Below are positions 37,506 to 45,458 of a stretch of DNA of 64,000 nt, piece after piece (positions within the stretch are counted from its first letter, which is position 1; every line of letters starts with the position of its first letter). Where the stretch lies: contig CAWDTW010000066.1 in assembly GCA_963805295.1 (NCBI GenBank), positions 1-64,000 of the forward strand. Reading direction: 5' to 3'. This stretch comes from Roseiarcus sp963805295. Lineage in GTDB: Bacteria > Pseudomonadota > Alphaproteobacteria > Rhizobiales > Beijerinckiaceae. Made by a program: the position numbers and the translations under genes. A model generated the notes under the pieces. That model was not told the DNA's origin, made no database searches, and saw only the letters and a program-made list of their open reading frames with translations.

Positions 37506-37940
37506 AATGGAATTGCATAAACAAAAATGCAGACGGATTTAATACGCTGCGTGCTATCTGCGAGCTGTCAAGGCCTGGCGCAGGCTGACCGAGGCCCGGC
37601 TTGATGACGCCGGCTGCACGAGTTGGTGCACCTCCTCATGCCGCTGCGGGGCTTGGTGACTCGCCGTGCGGGCGCTCCTTGACGAACGTCGCCGCCCTGA
37701 CCGCGCCCCGCTGCATGTGTGCCCGCGGAGAGACTACTGCATGCGTCACCCGAGGTCGCCCGGGGCCGCGATCAAAGGCACGCTCGGGGCACCTGCCGGC
37801 GCAATCCTGCCGGAGATCAGCATTGAAGGCGTCCGCCGGGCGATCGCAAGTTGGCGCAACCGACGATCACCGCCACCGAAACGCGCATCCCCGGCCTCAA
37901 GCTCGTCAATCCGCCGGAACTCGCCCTCATGCACGCTAAT
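37506..37940. other. Spacer with no supported gene
   Basis: Several short open frames exist but none has a recognisable domain or ribosome binding site. A short stretch near 37860 (LAQPTITATETRIPGLKLVN) looks protein-like but cannot be extended. Confidence 0.35.
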
Positions 37941-39497
37941 CTTACTGAGTCAGAAAATTTCAGGCGGAACCTGAGTCAGAAAGTCGCGGGCCACCTGCGC
38001 TGCGAATCAGCTACGAGGCGAGATTCGATCATCAGCGTGAAGGGGGCTGTGAGATGGCCAGGCGATCGACAGACGGCAGCGAGTCGCGATTTGCGGCATA
38101 TGTCCGAGCACTCGTGAGTGTGATCGGCCACGCGGACCGCGCCGGCCCGTTGCGTGATTATTGCCTGGGCCTGATCATGCCCGGCGAGCGCAAGAGCGTC
38201 GAGCCGATGGCGGCGGTGACGGCGCCGGAGAGGACCGCGGCGCAGCATCAGTCGTTGCTCCATTTCGTCGGCAAGTCACCGTGGTCGGACGAGAAGGTGT
38301 TGACCAAGGTCGGAGCGACGGTCCTGCCGGCGATCGAGAGCCACGGGCCGATCGAAGCGTGGATCATCGACGACACCGGCTTTCCCAAACAAGGCAAGCA
38401 TTCGGTAGGCGTCGCTGGCCAATACTGCGGCCAGCTCGGCAAGCAGGACAATTGCCAGGTCGCCGTATCGCTGTCTCTCGCCAATCACCATGCCAGCCTA
38501 CCGGTTGCTTGGCGCCTCTATCTGCCGAAGGAGTGGGCGAGCGACGAGGAACGTCGGCGCAAGGTCGGCGTGCCCGAGGAGATCGAGTTCCGAACCAAAC
38601 CCCAGATCGCCCTCGAGCAGATCGAAGCGGCCTGCGAGGCGGGGCTCCCGCGCGGCGTGGTGCTGATGGACGCGGGCTACGGCTGCAACACGCAACTGCG
38701 TGCGGGCGTCAGCGCCCTCGCGTTGACCTATGTCGCCGGAATCTTACCGAACACCACGGTGTGGACATCCGACACGGAGCCGCCGCCGCCGAAGACATGG
38801 TCTGGCCGCGGCCGGCGAGCGAAGCGCCTCCGTCGCGACGACGGGCATAAACCGATCTCGGTCGAAGAACTCGCTCTCGGCTTGCCCAGGCGCGCTTGGC
38901 GCAAGATCACGTGGCGCGAGGGCAGCTGCGAGCGGCTGTCGTCTCGCTTCGCCCGCGTGCGCGTTCGCGCCGCGCATCGAGACTACACTCTCACCGAGCC
39001 TCGGCCGGAAGAGTGGCTGTTGGTCGAGTGGCCCGAAGGCGAGGAGAAACCCACCAAATACTGGTTCTCGAAGCTTCCGAAGAATATTGCTTTCCGCAAA
39101 TTGGTGGACATCGCCAAACTGCGCTGGCGTATCGAGCGCGATTATCAGGAACTGAAGCAAGAGGTCGGGCTCGGTCACTTCGAAGGGCGAGGTTGGCGCG
39201 GCTTCCATCATCACGCCACGTTGTGCATCGCGGCCTACGGATTCCTGGTCTCCGAGAGGGAGACGATTCCCCCCTCAGGACCTCGTCCCATTGCGCGGTG
39301 CGAAGAACCTGCCGTTCCCCACGGTGACGGATCCCGACGCCCTGCCACTGCGAACCGCGCGTCACGTACCGAACTCCATCGCGACGATGCGCAGACGATT
39401 GGTGGTCGCGCTCGTCGATACGCTCTCACGATGTCCCTGTTGCGCCGCGCCGATCGCCAGGCGCTCGCGGCGTGAGAACTTGTGACGCAGTAAAACT
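37941..39497 (+). mobile_element. IS701-like insertion sequence
   Basis: Left terminus CTTACTGAGTCAGAAAA (37941-37957) and, reading in from the other side, TTTTACTGCGTCACAAG (to about 39497) form imperfect inverted repeats around a single transposase gene. A second TGAGTCAGAAAG occurs 25 bases inside the left end. Confidence 0.65.
38054..39485 (+). pseudogene. IS701-family transposase, C-terminal frameshift
   Basis: MARRSTDGSESRFAAYVRAL starts a typical IS701 transposase: WIIDDTGFPKQGKHSVGVAG with the first catalytic Asp, VVLMDAGYGCNTQLRAGV with the second, LRWRIERDYQELKQEVGLGH with the Glu. After SERETIPP a C7 run near 39270 changes frame; the native reading continues QDLVPLRGAKNLPF, RHVPNSIATMRRRL and ends at 39485. 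Only the last 60 residues are affected. The homopolymer makes a sequencing error possible. Confidence 0.8.
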
Positions 39498-39743
39498 AAG
39501 CAGCCAACCAGGGCCTGCGGCGCGCCATTATAGATGAAAATGGTGGCGGCGCGGGCCGGTTTGTCGGAGCCTCGCAACGGGCGATCGTGTCGAGGCTGAC
39601 ATCTCTGCGGTGGCTAGCAACCCCGATAAGCAGTCCGGCCCGCGCTGCATAGAGGTACCATTCTTTGTCGCCCTCGGGAACGGGGGAGCACGCATGGCAA
39701 ACGTACCTGCAGCGCCACGGTCGCCTTCTGACGGAAGGAGGCG

Positions 39744-40691
39744 ATGATGCAAGCGATCATTGAGCGGTGCTGTGGTCTGGACGTGCATCAGGAGACGGTC
39801 GTGGCGTGCCTTCTGGTCGGCGCGCCTGGGGCGCAACCGAACAAGGAGGTGCGGACGTTTCGCACCGTGACGCGGGACCTCGAAGCGTTGCGGGACTGGC
39901 TGTGGGCAGCGGGAGTGACGCACGTTGGGATGGAGAGCACGGGCGTCTACTGGCGCCCGGTCTATGCCGTCCTGGAGGGGCATTTCGAGCTGATCGTCGG
40001 CAACGCCCGGCACATCCGCAACGTGCCGGGGCGCAAGACCGACGTGAAGGATTCCGAGTGGATCGCCGATCTGGTGCGGCACGGCCTGATCGCCAAGAGC
40101 TTCGTGCCGCCCCGGCCGCTGCGGGAGCTGCGCGAGTTGTTGCGCTACCGCCGAGGGCGAGGCCTCGGCCGAGGCAATGGCGGATCTCGCCAAGGGCCAG
40201 TTGCGCCGCAAGCGCGCCGATCTCATCCTGGCGATCAGCGCCCGAAGCATCGCGCGGCCGGACACGCCGAAGACATCGCTGGCGACGCTCGCCAGCTTGA
40301 TGTTGGCGGTCTCCAGGAGCTTCAGGAGCCGGTTGCGTTCGGCCGCTTGGCTCTCCACCAGCTTGCGCTCGACGGGCGGATCGAGGAGCATCACCGCTTC
40401 CTCCTGGCGATGCAGCTGCGCCGGCTCGAAGCGATCGAGGCGGACATCACAGCGCTTGACCTGCGCATCGGCGAGCGGCTTGAGCCCTATTGCACGCAGC
40501 ACGCGCTCCTGATGCAGATTCCGGGCGTCGACTGGCTGGTTGCGGCCGTGCTGATCGCCGAGATCGGCGTGGACATGAGCGTATTCTTTAGCGTCTATCA
40601 CTTGGCGGCCTGGGCCGGCGTCTGTCCCGGCAGTCATGAGAGTGCGGGCAGGCAGAAGAGCGGCCGCTCGCCCTTCTGCGTGATCCAGTAG
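39744..40691 (+). pseudogene. IS110-family transposase, internally rearranged and truncated
   Basis: The N-terminal DEDD domain is good: MMQAIIERCCGLDVHQETVV, VGMESTGVYWRPVYAVLEG, RKTDVKDSEWIADLVRHGL. After LRELLRYRR (about 40148) the coding order is scrambled. The segment encoding EGEASAEAMADLAKGQLRRK (about 40150-40236) comes first. It is followed by an inverted segment (about 40237-40365) that on the minus strand reads RKLVESQAAERNRLLKLLE, TANIKLASVASDVFGVSG and RAMLRALI. Coding then resumes with LDGRIEEHHRFLLAMQLRRL to LAAWAGVCPGSHES. The natural order would be RKLVE...RALI, EGEAS...LILA, LDGRI. The 3' end is cut by the adjacent IS1182/IS5-like element. Confidence 0.85.
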
Positions 40692-42122
40692 AGCCAGTTG
40701 CAAATTTATTTGGAACGCCTCTCATAACCCCTCTCAAATCGAGGCAATATATTTAGACTCCATCCAACGGTTGTCAAGGCAATATTCTAAAATATTCCGC
40801 TTTACTGTGAGAAAGATTTCTATATAGTGTCGATTCTATCGTCCTGATCCCTAGCAACAGCAATGACCGACGATCCTCTCGACGCTATGAAAGCGCGCTG
40901 GAACCACATCCAGGGCTATCTGTTTCCTTGGCTTCGCGAGGAAGTCGACCCGATGACCGAAGCGCTCGGGCGGCTCGTCACGACCCTCGACGTGATCGGC
41001 CTCGAGGCCTTCGTTCCCGAACCGCCCCGAGGCGCCGGCCGCCCGCCTGACGATCGCCGCGCCCTCGCCAGGGCTTTCGTCGCCAAGGCGGTGCTGGGCG
41101 TTCCTACCACCACCGCTCTGATCGAGCGCCTCGATGTCGACAGGTCGCTGCGTCGCATTCTCGGTTGGGAACGACGCTCGCAAGTGCCATCGGAAGCTAC
41201 CTTTTCCCGCGCCTTCGCGGAGTTTGCGCAGGGCGATCTGCCCGACAAGATGCACGCGGCGCTGATCGAGCGCTCGCTCGGCGGGCGCATCGTCGGCGTG
41301 ATCGCGCGCGACGCGACCGAGATCGAGGCGCGCGAGAAGCCGGTCAAGACGGAGCCGAACGACAATAAGGGGGATCCGCCGCCGCCCGATGGCGCTCAGC
41401 CGACGCGCAAGCGCGGACGCCCGCGCAAGGACGAGGAACGGCCAAAACCCGAGCCGACGCGCCTCGAACGGCAGACCACGCAGAACCTCGATCAGATGCT
41501 CGCCGATCTGCCCACCGCGTGCGATGTCGGCTCCAAGAAGAACAGCAAGGGCTACAAGGAAACCTGGATCGGCTACAAACTGCATCTGGATGTCGCCTGC
41601 GGCCAAATCCCGGTCTCCTGCGTACTGACCTCGGCTTCCGTCCACGACAGTCAGGTCGCCATTCCCTTGATGACCATGACCGGCGCCCGCGTCTCCTATC
41701 TCTACGATCTAATGGATGCGGCCTACGACGCCGCCGCCATCCATGACCACAGCAAGGCGCTCGGCCATGCGCCGATCATCGATCGCAACTTTCGCGCCCA
41801 GCACGAAGCCAAGGCCGAATGGGCCAAAGAAGTCGAGCGCATGAAACTCATCCATATGCCCGATCCGGACGACGTGATTTTTGATTTTCGCACCCTGGCC
41901 GAACCCGTCAACGCCCGACTGAAGGATGAATTCGGCGCACGGTCCGTGCGCGTGCGCGGCGCGATCAAGGTCAAATGCCACCTCATGTTCGGCGTGGTGG
42001 CACTCGCGGTCGATCAAATACTCCGCGTCACGCAGCTCAGGCCCGCGCCGGCCTGAGCGCCGGCCCCTCCGCCCCGCGAACACAGGGAAAATTCGCCGCG
42101 TCGATGAATTTTGCAAGAGGCT
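40692..42122 (+). mobile_element. IS1182/IS5-like insertion sequence, intact
   Basis: Its ends are AGCCAGTTGCAAA and TTTTGCAAGAGGCT, flanked by a perfect 6-bp duplication CAGTAG (40686-40691 and 42123-42128). It is inserted in the IS110 copy. A truncated sister copy lies at 9866-10490 in opposite orientation. Confidence 0.88.
40863..42056 (+). CDS. IS1182/IS5-like transposase
   Basis: A 397-residue protein: an N-terminal DUF772-type helical domain (MTDDPLDAMKARWNHIQGYL, FVAKAVLGVPTTTALIERLD, SEATFSRAFAEFAQG), a Lys/Arg-rich linker (about 185-215), then the DDE domain (GYKLHLDVACGQIPV, DLMDAAYDAAAIHDHSKALG, and EPVNARLKDEFGARSVRVRG with the last catalytic Glu). It starts directly after CCTAGCAACAGCA. 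The family level (IS1182 versus IS5) is not certain. The frame is intact, so it is potentially active. Confidence 0.85.
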   Translation: MTDDPLDAMKARWNHIQGYLFPWLREEVDPMTEALGRLVTTLDVIGLEAFVPEPPRGAGRPPDDRRALARAFVAKAVLGVPTTTALIERLDVDRSLRRILGWERRSQVPSEATFSRAFAEFAQGDLPDKMHAALIERSLGGRIVGVIARDATEIEAREKPVKTEPNDNKGDPPPPDGAQPTRKRGRPRKDEERPKPEPTRLERQTTQNLDQMLADLPTACDVGSKKNSKGYKETWIGYKLHLDVACGQIPVSCVLTSASVHDSQVAIPLMTMTGARVSYLYDLMDAAYDAAAIHDHSKALGHAPIIDRNFRAQHEAKAEWAKEVERMKLIHMPDPDDVIFDFRTLAEPVNARLKDEFGARSVRVRGAIKVKCHLMFGVVALAVDQILRVTQLRPAPA

Positions 42123-42178
42123 CAGTAGCTGACCGTTTTTGTCGTGCGTGAACCATCCCGGCCGGAGAATGGTGTAGT

Positions 42179-42309
42179 CTAGCAGCCTGTCGGACTTAAA
42201 CTCTAAGTCATTGATTTAATTGCAGTTTGCTTTTTCGTGCCTAACGGAAAACTGCAATGATATCAATATGTTAGCGATCAGAGGCACCCCGAGTCCGACA
42301 GGCTGCTAG
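42179..42309. mobile_element. 131-bp MITE copy 2, flanked by CTAG
   Basis: It has the same length as copy 1 at 34916, with about four differences. Ends CTAGCAGCCTGTCGGACT / AGTCCGACAGGCTGCTAG are a perfect 18-bp inverted repeat. The internal arms TGCAGTTT and AAACTGCA pair perfectly here. It separates the IS1182/IS5-like element from an NmrA-like pseudogene fragment. Confidence 0.92.
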
Positions 42310-42414
42310 GTCTGAATTCTCGATTTAGGCCGCCGAGTCTCGGTATGGGTCCAGGATGCTTCGATACGTCTCTGCGGGGACTTCGCCGTAGATGCCCATT
42401 GAACTGACGAAAAT
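42310..42414 (-). pseudogene. NAD(P)-binding (NmrA/SDR-like) protein, C-terminal piece
   Basis: The minus strand reads IFVSSMGIYGEVPAETYRSI and LDPYRDSAA. The SSMGIYGEVP segment is the typical beta strand and Tyr-region of atypical SDR/NmrA proteins. It is the continuation of the piece at 43449-43660, separated by the IS1595 insertion; the duplicated CTGACGAAAAT encodes the shared IFVS. The end is replaced by MITE copy 2. Confidence 0.7.
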
Positions 42415-43448
42415 GGGTATCCCCTTCACTGCCCCTGAGGGACGTGGTACGCTTGTCTGGTGGACACCGCTCGACACCCGGTCGCTGGACTTGATTACCC
42501 GCGCACGTTTCAGGCGATGGACGAACGCTTCCGTGACGACGCGGCCTGCCGCGAGTACATCCGTCGTTTGCGCTGGCCTCGGGGATTCACCTGCCCCCAT
42601 TGCGGAGAGGCGGGGGAGCCATGGGTGATGGCAGGGGGATGGCTGCGGTGTCGGGCCTGCCGCAAACAGACATCGCTGACCGCCGGGACGATCTTCGAGG
42701 GCACCCGTAAGCCGTTGCGGACGTGGTTTCTGGCGATGTGGTTCGTCATCAGCCAGAAGAATGAGGTCAGTGCGCTCGGCCTCCAGAGGGAATTGGGGCT
42801 TGGCAGCTACGAAACTGCCTGGACCTGGCTGCACAAGCTGCGCCGCGCCATGGTCCGGCCGGGCCGGGACCTGCTGTCTGGTACGATCGAGGTTGATGAA
42901 ACCTATGTTGGTGGCCCGGAACAGGGTACGCGAGGCCGAGAAACCGAGAGCAAGGCCATCGTCGCCATAGCAGTCGAGAAGAACGGCCGGGGGCTTGGCC
43001 GCATCCGCCTTCAGCAGATCGGAGATGTCTCGACAGATAGCCTGCTTCCCTTCGTCCAAGGCGCTGTGGAGCGCGGGGCGATGGTTCACACCGACGGCTG
43101 GAGGGGTTATGCCGGACTGGCGGCGGCCGGTTACCAGCATCAGGTCACGGTCCTCAGCGGCGGCTCCGAGCCGGCCCACGAAGTCATGCCGCGCGTCCAC
43201 CTCGTCGCCTCGCTGCTCAAGCGATGGCTGATCGGTAATCACCAGGGTGGCGTCCAGCATCAACATCTCGACTACTACCTCGACGAATTCACCTTCCGCT
43301 TCAATCGCCGCAGATCAAAGGCCCGCGGGCTGCTCTTTCATCGCCTCGCCCAACAAGCCCTCGCCGTTGGACCCGCGCCCTACAACGCCATCGTCAAGCC
43401 ACCGGGTTCCAGCGACTCCCGGACAACGGGGCAATGAAGGGGATACCC
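42415..43448 (+). mobile_element. IS1595-family insertion sequence
   Basis: A 21-bp terminal inverted repeat with one mismatch: GGGTATCCCCTTCACTGCCCC at 42415-42435 and the complement ending at 43448. CTGACGAAAAT flanks both ends (42404-42414 and 43452-43462), with three extra bases AGT on the right. Confidence 0.9.
42460..43437 (+). CDS. IS1595-family transposase (ISXO2-type)
   Basis: A 325-residue protein with an N-terminal zinc ribbon (CPHCGEAGEPWVMAGGWLRC, then RAC) and a DDE-type nuclease core: GTIEVDETYVGGPEQG, VHTDGWRGYAGLAAAGY, and the YYLDEFTFRFNRR signature near the end, all typical of ISXO2-like IS1595 members. The start is a GTG; the ATG at 42517 (MDERFRDDAACREYIRR) is an alternative. 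The frame is intact and both ends are good, so the element may be active. Confidence 0.92.
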   Translation: MDTARHPVAGLDYPRTFQAMDERFRDDAACREYIRRLRWPRGFTCPHCGEAGEPWVMAGGWLRCRACRKQTSLTAGTIFEGTRKPLRTWFLAMWFVISQKNEVSALGLQRELGLGSYETAWTWLHKLRRAMVRPGRDLLSGTIEVDETYVGGPEQGTRGRETESKAIVAIAVEKNGRGLGRIRLQQIGDVSTDSLLPFVQGAVERGAMVHTDGWRGYAGLAAAGYQHQVTVLSGGSEPAHEVMPRVHLVASLLKRWLIGNHQGGVQHQHLDYYLDEFTFRFNRRRSKARGLLFHRLAQQALAVGPAPYNAIVKPPGSSDSRTTGQ

Positions 43449-43660
43449 AGTCTGACGAAAATCAGCCGTTTCAGGCCCACGGCGTGCATAGCGTCGATGG
43501 TTGTGCGGCCTGCCGCGCCATGTCGCCGGCAAGATTGGCGTAGACCACATCCTGGCCTTGCATAGCGGCGCGCAACGCGCCTGTATCGAGTACATCGCCT
43601 TCGACGATTTTCACCCGAACGGGGTCAGGATTCCTGAGCCGGCTCCAAACATGCAAACAC
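43449..43660 (-). pseudogene. NAD(P)-binding (NmrA/SDR-like) protein, central piece
   Basis: The minus strand reads NPDPVRVKIVEGDVLDTGAL and AAMQGQDVVYANLAGDMARQ, the GDVLD...AM-G-D-VY-NL pattern of NmrA-like oxidoreductases. A one-base lesion then shifts TIDAMHAVGLKRLIFVS. The N-terminal nucleotide-binding loop is missing. IS1595 sits at the right place to split the gene. Confidence 0.7.
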
Positions 43661-43842
43661 GATTGAGGACGGTGAGCTCGTTGTGGGCGTGCATGCATCC
43701 CATGAGCTGGTTGCGCAAGCGATTATCCGGCCCTTGAACAAATGCCTCGTCGATCTCAAACTGGATGATATCAAACTCCTTGCTTATCTGATGCTTTCGC
43801 ATCACGAAAGACAACGTCCTCTGCCAATGCGGCGGCCTCCCG
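43661..43842 (-). pseudogene. Short fragment of unknown gene
   Basis: The minus strand reads RKHQISKEFDIIQFEIDEAF and VQGPDNRLRNQLMGC, protein-like but without a known domain. It lies between the SDR fragment and the integrase. Confidence 0.3.
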
Positions 43843-45210
43843 TTAGCTTTCGCCGAGCGCGTCGAGGACCGCCGGCGCGGCGGCGCCGCGTTTGAGGCGG
43901 CTTTCAATGTAAGCGCGCCGCGCGCCCTGCTCGTCGTAGAGCGGCAGTTCCTCGTCCATGCGCATCGGTGCCGGCTCAGGCGGTTTTCTTGTCGGGAAGG
44001 CGACGACTTTGGCGTTGTCATCGTTGAGCCAGCGAGCGTAAGCCTCCATCACCGCGCGCCGCCGCTCGACCGCGGTCAGTCGGCGATAGGCGCCTTCGGT
44101 TGCGCCGAGACTATGCGCCAGCGCCGCCTCGGCGAGATCGCGGGAAATCTCGCCGATGTCGCCTGCCCAATCGCGGAAAACACTTCGCCAGCCATGCGGA
44201 CATGCAGCGTCGATCCCGGCCTTGGCCGGCGCCGTGGCGAAGCTGTTGTAAGAGAGCGGCGACCCGCTGCGGCCAGGAAAGATTGCGTCGCCGGCGCGAA
44301 CGCACGCCTGCCGCTCGAGCACCGCGAGCGCCGCCGTGGACAACGGCACGACGTGCTCACGGGCGCTTTTCATCCTCGCCGCGGGAAGCGTCCACAGTCT
44401 GCGATCGACATCAACTTCCTGCCATCGCGCGCCGAGCGCCTCGCTGGGCCTCGCGGCGGTGGCGATCATGAAGACCCACGCCGAGAACGCGCTGCCATCC
44501 TGGCATGCAAGCGCCCGAAAGACTTCCGGCGCGCCGTCGACCCTGACGGCGCGATAGTGCGGTCGGGCGCCTGGGCTACGCCGCGTCGGGCGCGTCGCGG
44601 CGATCAATTTCGCGTCGGCCGGGTTGCGTCGCGCGGCGTCGCAGCGGCCTTTCGCCATCGCGGCGTTGATCACCCGTTCGATGCGCCCCCGGACCCGCCG
44701 CGCCGTCTCCTGGGCGCCGGCTTGTTCGGCGGCGTCCATCACCGCGAGGACATGAGAAAGCTAGGTCTGATCGAGCGGCAAGTCGCCGATTACCGGGAAG
44801 GCGTAAGCGACGAGCGGATTGAGCCAACCCTGGCGAGCGTAACGGTGCCGCCAGGACGCCGCGTGCGCCTCCAAATAGGCTTCAGCCATCTGGCGGAAAG
44901 CGATTGGCTGCGCGGCACGGGACTTGGCCAAGTTTTCCGCGCGCTCGCGCCGCCGCTCTACAATCGGGTCGACGCCCTTGTCGCGCAGGGCCGCGAGCGC
45001 GGTCACTCGCTTGCGCGCGTCCGCCAAGCTCACGGCGTCGCGCGATCCCAAGCCGATCTCGCGTCGCTTGCCGCCGAGTCGATACCGCCAGAACCATGAC
45101 GCCGCGTCGGCGCCGCCGACTTTGAGGTAGAGCCCTGGCGCGCCGGCGACCTTGTGGACGCCGGGCTTCGCGTTCGCGGCCTGCAGCGCGGTCGAGATCG
45201 TCCGACTCAT
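43843..45210 (-). pseudogene. Phage-type tyrosine integrase with one premature stop
   Basis: It starts MSRTISTALQAANAKPGVHK. The N-terminal Arm-binding DUF4102-like domain (GLYLKVGGADAASWFWRYRL, GLGSRDAVSLADARK) is followed by a core-binding region. A TAG at 44761-44763 interrupts VIGDLPLDQT; the frame then continues unbroken with LSHVLAVMDAAEQAGAQETA. The catalytic residues are in place: Arg in TAARPSEALGARW, Lys near KSAREHVVPL, HGWRSVFRDWA (H-x-x-R), LAHSLGATEGAYRR (His and Tyr). A single base change restores a 455-residue integrase. It lies next to ftsK and near 15-bp direct repeats. Confidence 0.85.
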
Positions 45211-45280
45211 TTTGTTCCTGTTCCCAATCGCGACCCACCCGCTGGTCCATCCTTGAACGGGCCGATAACAGGCGAAATAT

Positions 45281-45360
45281 GGCGTGAAGCCACGATAAGC
45301 TCAAGAGAGGAAAACTTTATTTTTTCAATGGCCTACGCGTGAAGCGGCGTGAAGCCACGA
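45281..45360. repeat. Direct repeats upstream of the integrase
   Basis: GGCGTGAAGCCACGA occurs at 45281-45295 and 45346-45360, with a partial third copy GCGTGAAGC at 45337-45345. It lies about 70 bases before the integrase start and 100 before ftsK, a position where recombination or attachment sites are often found. Confidence 0.65.
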
Positions 45361-45458
45361 AAGGGTTTGTAATGGTTAGGCGCGCGTTAACTCGGCCTGC
45401 ATAGGGTCGAAGACACGCGGCGCGCGACCGTCTCGCCGCTCGAGCGGGCGAGTCTGCG

